54,343 nt of DNA. Origin: Gemmatimonadetes bacterium bin94. GTDB lineage: Bacteria > Gemmatimonadota > Gemmatimonadetes > Longimicrobiales > Gaopeijiaceae. The DNA lies in assembly GCA_002238865.1 (NCBI GenBank), contig MPNE01000028.1, forward strand, positions 1 to 54,343. Reading direction: 5' to 3'. Of this stretch, positions 44,721 to 53,888 are shown one piece after another. Each line of letters begins with the position of its first letter. Positions within the stretch are counted from its first letter, which is position 1. The notes under the pieces were generated by a model. It was not told where the DNA came from. It was given only the letters and a program-made list of their open reading frames with translations, and made no database searches. Position numbers and translations under genes: made by a program.

Positions 44721-44771
44721 GCCCACGAAATGAAACGGAACGCGACGGCAGCGCTCGCGACGATGAGCCTG
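44721..44771 (+). pseudogene. Remnant of a dinJ-type antitoxin
   Basis: The DNA encodes HEMKRNATAALATMSL, matching TEMKRKATEALAAMGL of the antitoxin at 33762 in 11 of 16 residues. The rest of the gene is missing on both sides. Confidence 0.55.
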
Positions 44772-44970
44772 CCCGCGCTTCCAGGCCGGACGACAGCGGT
44801 TTCACGGGCATCGCCACCCCGGACGGCAGGGAGTCCGGTGGGCTTCAGATGCCCCTCAGCCATTGACAGGGGCGACGCGTCGGAAACAGTATCGCCGCCG
44901 ACGCGTGGCCACAGGCTTCAGGCCGAGGCATGCGTGAACCGGTTCCAATGGCAAAGGGTAGGCTGGCTAG

Positions 44971-45888
44971 ATGATCGGACGGATTCAGCGTGTGAGACTG
45001 CGTGAAGTGTGGCGCCACGAGGCACTCGACTTCTCCACATGGTTAGAGGAGAACGTTGACGTCCTTGTCGAGGCGACCGGCCTTCAGCTCAGCGGTGTCG
45101 AACGCGAGCAGGCTGTCGGCGCCTTCAGTGTCGACCTCATTGCCGAAGACGAGGACGGTCGCCCGGTGGTCATCGAGAACCAGCTAGAGAAGAGCAATCA
45201 TGACCACCTTGGGAAGCTCCTCACGTACCTCGTAGGAATCGAGGCAAGGAAAGCCATTTGGATCGTAGCGGATCCTCGCCCGGAACATGTGGGAGTCGTC
45301 ACATGGTTGAATGAGAGTTCTTCTGCGGACTTCTACCTCCTCAAGCTCGAGGCCATACGGATCGGTGACTCTGAACCCGCAGCGCTCCTGACTCAGATCG
45401 TGGGCCCGAGCGAAGAAGCACGCAAAGCGGGCGCGAAGAAGAAACAGATGGCTGAGCGAGAACGACAGCGCTACCGCTTCTTCGAGGGGTTGCTGGAGCA
45501 CGCGAAGCTACGGACCCAGCTGCACGCGAACATCAGCCCCAGCAAGGAAAGCTGGGTTGCGGCCGGGGCGGGGATTGGCGGCCTCGCTTTCACGTACGTG
45601 GTGCGACAGCGTGACGCCCGTGTCGAGTTGTACATCGACACTCCGGACGGCGACAGGAACCAGCGCATCTTCGAGGCGCTGTCGCTCAAGAAGGAGAGGA
45701 TCGAAGCAGTGTTCGGGCTCCCGTTGGTGTGGGACACCAAGGAAGGGCGACGGGCATGCCGGATTCAGAAGACCTTCGCCACAGGCGGGTACCGGGATGA
45801 AGGAGCCTGGGAGGCCGTGTACGAGGAATTGGCCGAGGCGATGGCAAAGCTCGAGTCTGCGCTGAAGCCGCACCTTCAGGGGTTGTAA
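44971..45888 (+). CDS. DUF4268 protein with PD-(D/E)XK-like nuclease domain
   Basis: The N-terminal domain (about 20-140) has AVGAFSVDLIAEDEDGRPVVIENQLEKSNHDHLGKLLTYLVG, a restriction-endonuclease-like core with an acidic residue followed by the IENQ motif in place of ExK, as in DUF4268 and related defence proteins. The C-terminal DUF4268 domain (about 165-300) includes WVAAGAGIGGLAFTYVVRQRDARVELYID and RIFEALSLKKERIEAVFG. It lies six bases before the sacsin-like gene, so the two form one operon. It probably cuts DNA on activation, but this is inferred from the fold. Confidence 0.82.
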   Translation: MIGRIQRVRLREVWRHEALDFSTWLEENVDVLVEATGLQLSGVEREQAVGAFSVDLIAEDEDGRPVVIENQLEKSNHDHLGKLLTYLVGIEARKAIWIVADPRPEHVGVVTWLNESSSADFYLLKLEAIRIGDSEPAALLTQIVGPSEEARKAGAKKKQMAERERQRYRFFEGLLEHAKLRTQLHANISPSKESWVAAGAGIGGLAFTYVVRQRDARVELYIDTPDGDRNQRIFEALSLKKERIEAVFGLPLVWDTKEGRRACRIQKTFATGGYRDEGAWEAVYEELAEAMAKLESALKPHLQGL

Positions 45889-45894
45889 GGCGTC

Positions 45895-48800
45895 ATGATC
45901 GCATCCCGAGTCGGAGGCGATGACGTCTCCACTGATCCTCACCGCCGATTGGCCGCCAAGCGGATCATTGATGAGCAGGCCCGGCGCCAGGTGCGCACCT
46001 TCCTCGATGAACTCAAGAACGGCACTCAGAACTACCGGACAGTCGCGAGCCTGGGCAGCCAAGTCGCGCAGGAATACCGTGGCCGAGCGATCCTCGAGTT
46101 GCTTCAGAATGCCCACGATGTCCTCGCGTTCGCTGACAACGTTGATTCGCGACGCATTTGCTTCGTCCTGAGATCATCTCCCGAACCTGAACTGCTCGTC
46201 GCCAACAGCGGTCGACCTTTTCGCCGTGCAGACTTCCGTGGACTCTGCCAACTGGCGCAAAGCCCCAAGGATCCGAACGAGAGCGTCGGCAACAAGGGGC
46301 TCGGCTTTCAGAGCGTACTCGAACTGTCGACGCGCCCGGAAGTGTGGTCGACGACTCCAGCGGGAAGCGATGCCGCCTTTGTGTTCGGTTTCGACCCCGA
46401 CGTGCACAAGCCGATAGCCCGATTAGCACGGGCGCTCGTCAATGGTGACCCGCCGACCGACGCGGCATTCGGCACGGAGCCCGTTGTAGACTGGTCGTCG
46501 GAACAGACCGACGAATACCGACAGCGCTTGTCCCAGGATGGCATCGATCCAGCGGAAGAGGTGACCAAGTACCTCTCGCCCTACGTGGTTCCTCGTTTCC
46601 TCGGCGATCCGCCTCCTGAGGTCGCCGCACTGCTCGAAGACGGGCATGTGACGGTCATTCGTCTTCCGCTCGACGGCGGGAAGACGGGCAACCCGGATGA
46701 GGCCATAGAGTCGATCCGGGAGCAACTAAAGGCGTTGGACGAAGCGGCGATGGTCTTCCTTCATCACCTGTCGGTGCTCCGTATCAACATTGATGACGAG
46801 GTCGTCGAACTCAAACGAGCGGTCGATGCCGAGCGTGCCAATCTGGGCTCAGCCACGCGCAAGGAGCGTCTGCTGGTCAGCAGGGCAGCACCGGACGCAA
46901 CTGATCCAACCGAGCGCGCATTCCACGTCTGGAGTCGGGTAGTCGGCGGTGACGGTCAGCCGGAGGAGATGAAGCAGATTTCCACAGCTGTCCGCCACCT
47001 GCCGAATCGATGGCCTGAGGTACGGAAAGTCGAAGTCGCCGTTGCGGTCGAGGAGGCGCGAGAAGCAAGGACTGGCGTCTTCGTCATCTTCCTGCCGACC
47101 AGAATGAAGACGGGTGTTGGCGCGCACATAAACGCACCATTCTATGGATCCCTGGACAGGCGGCAGATCAACTTTGACGACGATTACAACGAGCTTCTGC
47201 TCGACTTTGTTACGGACCTGATCCTCGATGCAACCATCGAACTCGTGGACTTTGATCCTGAGCCTTGGCGAGGGAGAGCGGTAATTGATCTCCTGGCGCA
47301 GAAAGCTGGTTCGCCGACAGCCAACCAGACTGACTCGCTGACGGATCGTCTCCGGCAAAGAGCTCACGATCAGGGGCGGCCTCTCGATCAACTGGCGCGT
47401 GTCCTGTGCGACGATGGGTGGCACCGGCCGGAAAACGTGCGAACGATGCCCGCGATTCCGGACGACGATCCGATCAGGCGCAAGGCGTGGCGGAGATGCG
47501 CAGGGTTCACCGTTGCATCGTCGGAACTCGACGAGCGGCGCGATGCGGTCAGGGGGCTCCTTCGATCTCTCGGGGGCTCGCCGGATCCGACCGACGAGGA
47601 GTGGGTGGACACGCTGGGACGCCTGGCCTGCCAAGTTGGCCAGCGTCAGGTAGACGCCGACTGGCATCAGGTCCTGCGCAGCGTGCTCGCCGTGCTTCCC
47701 TCGAAGTTGAAATCCGAGCCGAGGCAGTCCGATGCGGATCCGATGATTGACGCGAGCTTCCTACCCACCGAGGACGGACGGTTGCTGCCGGCGTCCGGCA
47801 ACGTCCAGATCTTCTTCCGGCCTCGCCGCGGCGTTGACGACGCAGCGGACTTCGTTGGTTCGGTGCCGGACTCCCTCAAGAAGCGGATCGCCTTCCTTCA
47901 CCCCGAGGTCAGGACGCTCGAAGGGCAACCCCAACGGAACACAGAGGTCCAGAAGTTCCTCGACGGGCGATTCGTGCAGAGCTTTCGCAGAGAGGATCTA
48001 CTGCGAAATGTCGTCATTCCCTCACTGCCGGAACTGCCGGTCACGCATGAGAGCCCTGAAGCCAAGGTGTGCGGCGAGACGCTCGCCTGGACGCTGAAGA
48101 TGATTGGCAAGGAGGAGCAGGAGGGCCTTAAGCAGTTGCTTGCAAGTCTGCCGGTCGCCTGCTTTGCGGGTTGGTTCGCAATGCGGGAGGCCGTATTCGG
48201 CCCAGGGTGGAAAGGTCGCGGCGGCGATGATCTCATGACTTTGGCCGACGCCCTTCCCGACGAGGAGGGTGACAAGCTGATTCGGTGTGCCCTTCTTCCC
48301 GCCGACGATCACCGATGGGGCATCGACATGGCGGATCGTGGCGATCTGTTAGCGCGTGGAGGGGTTGTGGAGGGACTCCGTCTCCAGACCCACGAGCCGA
48401 TCCGATTCAGGATGAGTCGATCGCATCCGGAACTCCCGGCGCATGCCCCTTTGATCATGCCGCAATCGGCTTGGGACGACTGGAGAAAAGCGGTTCAAGA
48501 GCAGATCAAGCCCCCGTTTTCGGGGGAGTTTGAATACGAAGTCAAGGACGTCCAAGCAATTCCTGTGCTTCTTCGCCAGAATCTCGGCGACAACGCTCGT
48601 TCCGCCCTGTCCAATCTGATTCTTTCCTCGCTCCCGCACTGGAACGAGCGCTGGGAGGAAGTTACGATCAGGAAAATGGACGGCTGGCGTTGGTCGCACC
48701 GAATAGCCTCACCGCTCAAACACCGGCTTTCAACCCAGCCGTGGGTTTATGACAGTCCGTCGACAACCAACAAGCCATTGCGACAACGGTGGTTTGTGCC

Positions 48801-49671
48801 GGAGTCTCTCATTCGAGGTCAAAGAGGGCGCTTTCGTCACCTCGCGCCGCTTTCCCTGCCGCTGGCACACCGGCTCGCTGAAGACGGCGAGCTGCTTCAG
48901 GCTCTGGAGAGGCTCAGACTCAGTGTCTACCCTACGGAGGACGACCTGACTGGTCCGGATCTCCTCAGGGCCCTCGCCGCCGTCGCCATGGCTGGGGGAC
49001 CGATGCCCGCCGGCGGATTCGACGTATTCCTCGGTCAGGTTCGCCATGCCTGGAGACATTTTGATCCGGATCGACAGCTTCCGGATCAGTTCGTAGTGCG
49101 GACGAGACCACGTACTTTCGTCGTCCGTACCGCCGATGCGCTAAAGGACGTCTACCTTCCCGATCACGATGCACGTACTCGATCACTTCGCGAACACGAG
49201 CAGCCGACCTTCGCGATGTTGCGCCGTGAAGCGAGCGGCCGAGTCGGTGACCTTCTACACAAACTTGGTGCCAGGCGGGCGTCCGGGCTGGAAGAACGTA
49301 GTCTGATCGATGGCAGGTCGGATGCTCAGGCATCAGATGGGGCGCAAACGCTCCAAGATGCAAACCTGAATTGGCTTCCCGTCGTCCTCCTCACACTGGC
49401 TGCCCACGGAGGCGCAAACCCGCGAGGGCCTGCGACCGACGCGTGGCGGCAGGCCGCCGCAAGACTTCACCGGGTCCGTGTCCGCCATTGCCACACCATC
49501 GCGGTCGAACTACTGGACGCCGGACGGATCGTCGCGAGCAGTGATCCAGAAGCCCATTGGCTGTCGCAAAACGGCATCCTCCTCGTGAACTGGGATGTGC
49601 CACGGTCCGGCTCTTACGAGGGGATTGCCACAGCCTGCCAAGGGTTCCCTGACCGGTGCATTGCGACCTGA
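45895..49671 (+). CDS. Sacsin-like GHKL ATPase, giant protein (first part)
   Basis: The 1258-residue product has a Hsp90/sacsin-type ATPase domain at its N-terminus: RGRAILELLQNAHDV (N72 is the metal-binding asparagine), LLVANSGRPF and VGNKGLGFQSVLELSTRPEVWS (131-152). The remaining 1000 residues have no domain I recognise. Large proteins with this ATPase domain and a C-terminal DUF3883 are found in bacterial defence islands and are thought to act as ATP-driven sensors or remodelers. The next frame provides a DUF3883 domain, and the two may have been one gene (see findings). A GTG at 45925 is an alternative start. Confidence 0.82.
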   Translation: MIASRVGGDDVSTDPHRRLAAKRIIDEQARRQVRTFLDELKNGTQNYRTVASLGSQVAQEYRGRAILELLQNAHDVLAFADNVDSRRICFVLRSSPEPELLVANSGRPFRRADFRGLCQLAQSPKDPNESVGNKGLGFQSVLELSTRPEVWSTTPAGSDAAFVFGFDPDVHKPIARLARALVNGDPPTDAAFGTEPVVDWSSEQTDEYRQRLSQDGIDPAEEVTKYLSPYVVPRFLGDPPPEVAALLEDGHVTVIRLPLDGGKTGNPDEAIESIREQLKALDEAAMVFLHHLSVLRINIDDEVVELKRAVDAERANLGSATRKERLLVSRAAPDATDPTERAFHVWSRVVGGDGQPEEMKQISTAVRHLPNRWPEVRKVEVAVAVEEAREARTGVFVIFLPTRMKTGVGAHINAPFYGSLDRRQINFDDDYNELLLDFVTDLILDATIELVDFDPEPWRGRAVIDLLAQKAGSPTANQTDSLTDRLRQRAHDQGRPLDQLARVLCDDGWHRPENVRTMPAIPDDDPIRRKAWRRCAGFTVASSELDERRDAVRGLLRSLGGSPDPTDEEWVDTLGRLACQVGQRQVDADWHQVLRSVLAVLPSKLKSEPRQSDADPMIDASFLPTEDGRLLPASGNVQIFFRPRRGVDDAADFVGSVPDSLKKRIAFLHPEVRTLEGQPQRNTEVQKFLDGRFVQSFRREDLLRNVVIPSLPELPVTHESPEAKVCGETLAWTLKMIGKEEQEGLKQLLASLPVACFAGWFAMREAVFGPGWKGRGGDDLMTLADALPDEEGDKLIRCALLPADDHRWGIDMADRGDLLARGGVVEGLRLQTHEPIRFRMSRSHPELPAHAPLIMPQSAWDDWRKAVQEQIKPPFSGEFEYEVKDVQAIPVLLRQNLGDNARSALSNLILSSLPHWNERWEEVTIRKMDGWRWSHRIASPLKHRLSTQPWVYDSPSTTNKPLRQRWFVPESLIRGQRGRFRHLAPLSLPLAHRLAEDGELLQALERLRLSVYPTEDDLTGPDLLRALAAVAMAGGPMPAGGFDVFLGQVRHAWRHFDPDRQLPDQFVVRTRPRTFVVRTADALKDVYLPDHDARTRSLREHEQPTFAMLRREASGRVGDLLHKLGARRASGLEERSLIDGRSDAQASDGAQTLQDANLNWLPVVLLTLAAHGGANPRGPATDAWRQAAARLHRVRVRHCHTIAVELLDAGRIVASSDPEAHWLSQNGILLVNWDVPRSGSYEGIATACQGFPDRCIAT

Positions 49672-51430
49672 CCGGACCCAAGTCGAGAGAGCGCTCGAAC
49701 GCGCGGAGATCGACCGCGAGGCCGTGAGCGACATTCGACTCCGGTGGTACGGCCAGACGAGTATGCTTCTCGCCCGCATCCGACCGGTCGTAAGGCTTCT
49801 CGGTGTATCAGACAACGGGCTCGAGACCGCCGCGACCGATGCCGTTCGGTTGTCCAAGTGGTTAACCGACGAAATCCGTCAATGGTGCAGCGAAGAACTG
49901 CTCGCGGCCGCCCGAGAGTCGTATGACGACTTCGAGATGGGATTCAGGGCCCGGCAAGTCCTCGGTGAGAACGCCGAGCTTCCGCAGTGGAACGAAGCCC
50001 TGCGGGCGCTTGGCGGCGAGTATGTACCCGTGAAGAACGACCGCGCCATGGACCAAGCGAAGCGACACTTGGAGGGCGCGGTGCGTTCGCTCCGTGCCTT
50101 TGCTCGGCATGTCGCCGTCACAGACGCCAGCATCTGTCGGGAAGACGATCAGGCGAAGCTATTCTCCGAGATCAGCGCCGTCCACGAACGCCTTGAGATG
50201 GACGCTGAATGGTCCGACCGCTGGTGGGAAGTGCCGTTCCGCGCGGTAGTGGACGCCCTACGTGCGCGTTATGAGGGCATCCTGGCGGTCAAGCCGTATC
50301 TCGATGTCTTCGAGGGTGCCGAGAGCATCGACGAGCTCAACTCGGTACTTGAGCGAAGAGAAGTGACCCTGGAGACCGACCCTCTCGCGGTAGCGCGTCG
50401 CAACTGGCGCCATCTCAATCGCGTCGTCCGGTCGTTGTGGGAACTATACGAGGATTGGCTCATGATGGAGGAGGCGGATCGGCCGGTCCGGAAAGTACCT
50501 GAAATCACCTTGGACGCGTCGATGTTCCTCCGAGTATGGTCGAAAGAGGATTTGTTGACACAGGCCAAGGACAGAGTCGAGGACCAGGTATTCCTCGCGG
50601 TCGTCACGGACTGCAAGACGATCGCCGAAATGCGAAAGACAATTGGGCCCCGGCCGCGGCGCCCGCAAGGACCAAAGGACGCACATAAGACAATCACGAT
50701 CGCCGGAATGGAATATCATATCGGTGGCGCCGAAACGCACAGTGCCCTCTTGGGGCGGCTCCAGGATCTTCCCGTACCAACGGAATCGGCGCCAGGTCCC
50801 CGCCCGTCGCCACCGGACGCCATCGGTCCGAGGTCGAGATCTGGAGGCGAGGCAATCCGGCGCGGAGGGAAGACCTCACACCTGTATGGGTCGCCTCACC
50901 TCCCTGAACTGGTGGGGATCGTCGGGGAAATGCACGCCTTCCGTTTCCTGCAATCCAAGTTCGACATCGACGAACATGCGTGGGTCTCGGAGTTCAGAAC
51001 CAAGGTCCTACCCTTGCGAGAAGGCGAAACGGATGAGACAAGCGACAGCCATGGCTACGATTTCCGGTTCACGCACGATCGCAAGACGTGGTGCGTGGAG
51101 GTAAAGGCGACAACCGAGGACGGTACTAGCTTCGATCTCTCGTCGGGTGAGATCGCCGCAGCCAGCCGTATCGCCCCCAGGAAGGACGAGCGATGGCGGA
51201 TTCTGCGCGTTAGGAGAGCGCTGTCCGAGCAGCCCGAATGCGATTGGCTCCCCAACCCGTTCGACCCGGTCGCCGGCCATCTTCTTCGGCTCCGTCAGGG
51301 CAGCATGACCGTCGAATACACTCTATCGCAAGATGTCGAAGACGAACCGCTGGCTGTAACCGTCGTGGAAGACCTGAAGATCACCGTGTTGCGTAAGGCA
51401 GGCACACGGGTTGGAAAGGCGTCATCCTAA
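49661..51430 (+). CDS. DUF3883-domain protein, likely second part of the sacsin-like gene
   Basis: The frame begins inside the previous gene, is open from 49595, and has no ATG or ribosome site in the likely place; a TTG at 49661 is the best start. The N-terminal 380 residues are helical (RALERAEIDREAVSDIRLRWYGQTSMLLARIRPVVRLLG). The C-terminal DUF3883 domain (PELVGIVGEMHAFRFLQSKF, SHGYDFRFTHDRKTWCVEVKATTED, then RIAPRKDERWRILRV) is a nuclease-like fold with the D...EVK motif. The weak start and the usual co-occurrence of the domains in one protein suggest a frameshift. It may also be a real separate subunit. Confidence 0.75.
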   Translation: MRPDRTQVERALERAEIDREAVSDIRLRWYGQTSMLLARIRPVVRLLGVSDNGLETAATDAVRLSKWLTDEIRQWCSEELLAAARESYDDFEMGFRARQVLGENAELPQWNEALRALGGEYVPVKNDRAMDQAKRHLEGAVRSLRAFARHVAVTDASICREDDQAKLFSEISAVHERLEMDAEWSDRWWEVPFRAVVDALRARYEGILAVKPYLDVFEGAESIDELNSVLERREVTLETDPLAVARRNWRHLNRVVRSLWELYEDWLMMEEADRPVRKVPEITLDASMFLRVWSKEDLLTQAKDRVEDQVFLAVVTDCKTIAEMRKTIGPRPRRPQGPKDAHKTITIAGMEYHIGGAETHSALLGRLQDLPVPTESAPGPRPSPPDAIGPRSRSGGEAIRRGGKTSHLYGSPHLPELVGIVGEMHAFRFLQSKFDIDEHAWVSEFRTKVLPLREGETDETSDSHGYDFRFTHDRKTWCVEVKATTEDGTSFDLSSGEIAAASRIAPRKDERWRILRVRRALSEQPECDWLPNPFDPVAGHLLRLRQGSMTVEYTLSQDVEDEPLAVTVVEDLKITVLRKAGTRVGKASS

Positions 51431-52170
51431 TGGTCACTGTCGGAGTCGATTTGGCATCTCAGCCGAACAAGACCGCCACCTGCCGGATCGACTGGGGTAG
51501 CACGCCGGCACACGTCACATCGCTCTCGAGCGGAGCGACAGATTCGGACCTGCTGGGGTTGTTCAAGCACGCAAACAAGATCGGAATCGATGCTCCCTTC
51601 GGCTGGCCGAGGCCTTTCGTCCAGGCCATCCAGCGGTACTCGAATGCGAGGGAATGGCCCGCTGTTGGAATCCGCCAGCTTCGGTATCGCAGGACGGATT
51701 ACGCGGCAAGGGACAAACTGGATCGATGGCCCCTGAGTGTCTCGTCAGATCGGATCGCAGTAACCGCAATGCGGGTGGCGCGTCTGTTCGACGCAGCTGC
51801 GAGGACCGGTGAGGCTATTGATCGGACCGGCGGTGGTCGCTTCGTCGAGGTGTATCCTGCTGCGGCGCTCTGGGTCTGGAGTTTCCGGTCACGTGGCTAC
51901 AAGGGGCCCGAGAATAGGGAAGCTCTGACCCAGCTCGTTCGTGACTTCACCGGCGTGACCAAGGCTTGGTTGCAGCTGACCGAAGGAGACTGGGCCAAGT
52001 GCAGGGCATCAGACGATGTGTTCGATGCGCTCGTGGCAGCGCTCGTCGCTCGAGCCGCAGCAATCGGCTTCTGCGAACCCATTCCCTCTGAGGATCTTGA
52101 TCGAGCTGCAGAGGAGGGCTGGATCGCGCTGCCCCAGCGTGGAAGTCTCGAACGGCTCGGGCGGGAATGA
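51430..52170 (+). CDS. DUF429 protein (RNase H-like fold)
   Basis: The product begins VTVGVDLASQPNKTATCRIDW, with an acidic residue in the first strand, has IGIDAPFGWP, and later SSDRIAVTAMRVARLF and SDDVFDALVAALVARAAAIG, the ordered motifs of DUF429, a predicted RNase H-like nuclease family. Its ATG overlaps the stop of the DUF3883 gene (TAATG), so it belongs to the same operon. The operon is then DUF4268 nuclease, sacsin-like ATPase, DUF3883 and DUF429. Confidence 0.85.
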   Translation: MVTVGVDLASQPNKTATCRIDWGSTPAHVTSLSSGATDSDLLGLFKHANKIGIDAPFGWPRPFVQAIQRYSNAREWPAVGIRQLRYRRTDYAARDKLDRWPLSVSSDRIAVTAMRVARLFDAAARTGEAIDRTGGGRFVEVYPAAALWVWSFRSRGYKGPENREALTQLVRDFTGVTKAWLQLTEGDWAKCRASDDVFDALVAALVARAAAIGFCEPIPSEDLDRAAEEGWIALPQRGSLERLGRE

Positions 52171-52385
52171 CCACAGCAGCGTTCTGGCCGGTGACGGAGA
52201 CGGGTGTCGGCGTTACCGGGCCGTCACCACGCTCATGCCCCCGGGAACCCAACAACCGAGGTCTTCAGGGCCAAGATCCCGACCAAGTCCCCGCCCGGAG
52301 GAATCCAGCCCGCAGGGAGATCAAGCGGCCACGTAGCCCCTGACGTCGGCGAGGTCGCGTGTCAGGTGACCACCGCACTTGTACA
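52171..52385. other. Intergenic, no feature seen
   Basis: The 215 bases between the DUF429 gene and the convergent MGMT-like pseudogene contain no recognised gene or clear terminator. Confidence 0.4.
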
Positions 52386-52971
52386 CTAGCTTGGCTCCTT
52401 GAGCGGTGACCCTGAGTAGACCAGAGAATACCGCACGTCTTCTGCTTCGAATGAGTGCCGAATAATCGACCACATGCCCACGTGGTCGCCCGTTGCCAAT
52501 CGTACGGGGATTATTCCAGACGGACTACTTATGGCATCCTCAAGCTGGTGAAGCAATCGCTGTTCATCGGATCTGAGCGGAGCCACAATGTCGATATCAT
52601 CCATTTTGCTCCGACCTAAGTCGTCCGGCGGCGAACAATGAATCGGCGTCATTTTGACGGAAATGCTGACCACGTTCCCTCCGTTCACATTCGGGTGGTA
52701 GAGTTCGACCATTCTGATTTGCATCCTGTCTTCTCCGGTAGCCTTGAGGATCACCAATCCATCCAGCAGTGTGCGTAGATTGTCGCCGCTGTCACCCCAA
52801 CGACGCGCCACCAAGGCACATCGGGTGGACACTCTTGACCGCCTCTCCGACCGCCTGGGCGGCCCCCGGCTTGCCCAGCGCTTCCGCGATATTGCCATAC
52901 GTGGTGACCTTGCCGGGCGGGATCTGTCTCACATGAGACCAGACAGCTTTCTGGAAATCCGTCGATGTCAT
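52386..52971 (-). pseudogene. Decayed MGMT/alkyltransferase-like gene with C-terminal extension
   Basis: From 52971, behind GGAGG, the frame reads TSTDFQKAVWSHVRQIPPGKVTTYGNIAEALGKPGAAQAVGEAVKS, the DNA-binding half of O6-alkylguanine-DNA alkyltransferase-like proteins. A missing base near 52820 breaks it; restoring one G gives HPDVPWWRVVG at the active-site position, which is the W form without the reactive cysteine. A second shift near 52800 leads into a 125-residue tail (DNLRTLLDGLVILKATGEDRMQIRMVELYHPN..., ending at 52386) that I do not recognise. At least two frame changes make it a pseudogene. Confidence 0.65.
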
Positions 52972-53028
52972 TGGAACTGCCTCCATGTCGTGGGCAGAGG
53001 TTCTTCGGGAGAATCGAGTGACCCGCGG

Positions 53029-53621
53029 TTCACCCCCGAAACCGATTCTCATTGTGCCACTCCAGGTGCTCTCGCCCCGGCCGAAGCTCGGAGCTTCTCG
53101 GCACCCACAACTCCGTCCCACCAAGCTCGTAGTAGTGCTCCCCGTCGTCAAAGTCCGTGTGGATGTGGTCGCTTACCTCGAACTGGTAGTCCGGGGTGAC
53201 CGTCACGTAGCCGGCATCGAACAGCTTGTGGATATCGGAGCGCAGCAGCAGCCCGTTTCTGACATAGTGCCGTGGCTCTTCCTTGAAGGGTCGGATGTGA
53301 GCCGCCTCGAGCGCCGGAAACGCCTTCTCGCGCGTTACAGCGCACTGCCGCCTGTACACGTCGGCAACCACGGTCCGGAAGATCCCCTGCCCGACTCGGG
53401 GCTTCACGGGCACCGGATCGCCGTAGCCGCCGGGAATGTCGAGCCAGCTGCCCGGCCTGGGCTCCGAGACGATGGTTCCGCGCAGACGAATCGAATACCT
53501 GCGTCCATAGCGTCCGTCCGATCTCCGCTCGGAGGTCGTATCCCTTCCCGCGCTGCGTTGACGGGGCCCAGTTCTCAGGCTGTGGAAGTTGAAGGGCAGG
53601 AATGCCAACTGCATCATACAT
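53029..53621 (-). pseudogene. HNH endonuclease, copy 2, frameshifted
   Basis: The segment 53029-53539 is nearly identical to 42458-42966. The start reads MYDAVGIPALQLPQPENWAP, then DLRAEIGRTLWTQVF; at 53489-53490 one extra A shifts the frame, and the next frame continues without break from LRGTIVSEPRPGSWLDIPGGYGDPVPVKP (in part) through AAHIRPF and HKLFDAGYVTV to HNENRFRG at 53030. Copy 1 lacks this insertion but has its own deletion. The copy is thus broken in its N-terminal region but intact in the HNH part; an internal start could still give a functional domain. Confidence 0.78.
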
Positions 53622-53622
53622 T

Positions 53623-53642
53623 ATGTGAACTAGACCTTACAT
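53623..53642. repeat. Dispersed palindrome, copy 4
   Basis: ATGTGA-N8-TTACAT with spacer ACTAGACC. It overlaps the region just upstream of the HNH copy 2 start on the minus strand and agrees with copy 3b over 35 bases including TTACATTCCG and GGCT. Confidence 0.6.
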
Positions 53643-53823
53643 TCCGCGGCTGTTGGTGGAGGGAGGGGGGGAGAGGGCGACCACGGCAGTCACCGACCGA
53701 GGTAGACGCGCCGTTTTCCGCGAGCCGCGCGACAAATAGCGGATCGAGTGACCCTCCAAGTGTGGTCCCGTCTGGATACCGGGATCAATACACCATCATA
53801 GTAATGCTTGATATGCTGATCAG

Positions 53824-53841
53824 TATAGTATACACTATAAT
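53824..53841 (+). promoter_or_regulatory. AT-rich promoter/operator of the last gene
   Basis: A distinctly AT-rich island (53785-53860) contains TATAGT-ATAC-ACTATA (53824-53839), an exact inverted repeat, directly overlapping a TATAAT box at 53836-53841. The nearest TTGATA (53808-53813) is 22 bases from that box, so the -35 is doubtful. The symmetry suggests a repressor site on the promoter. Confidence 0.45.
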
Positions 53842-53888
53842 CACATTATGGTAGTCACATTGAATCCGCATCGAGAAGGATGGTGAAA

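Larger units (their letters stand above)
44283..44970. other. Intergenic region with repeats and an antitoxin relic
   Basis: No intact gene is found in these 688 bases. They hold two tandem copies of the dispersed palindrome (44506-44546) and a short dinJ-like relic (44721-44771). The stretch 44570-44650 shows partial similarity to 53665-53690 (GAGGGCGAC-ACGGC), so the flank of the repeat is also shared. Confidence 0.5.
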
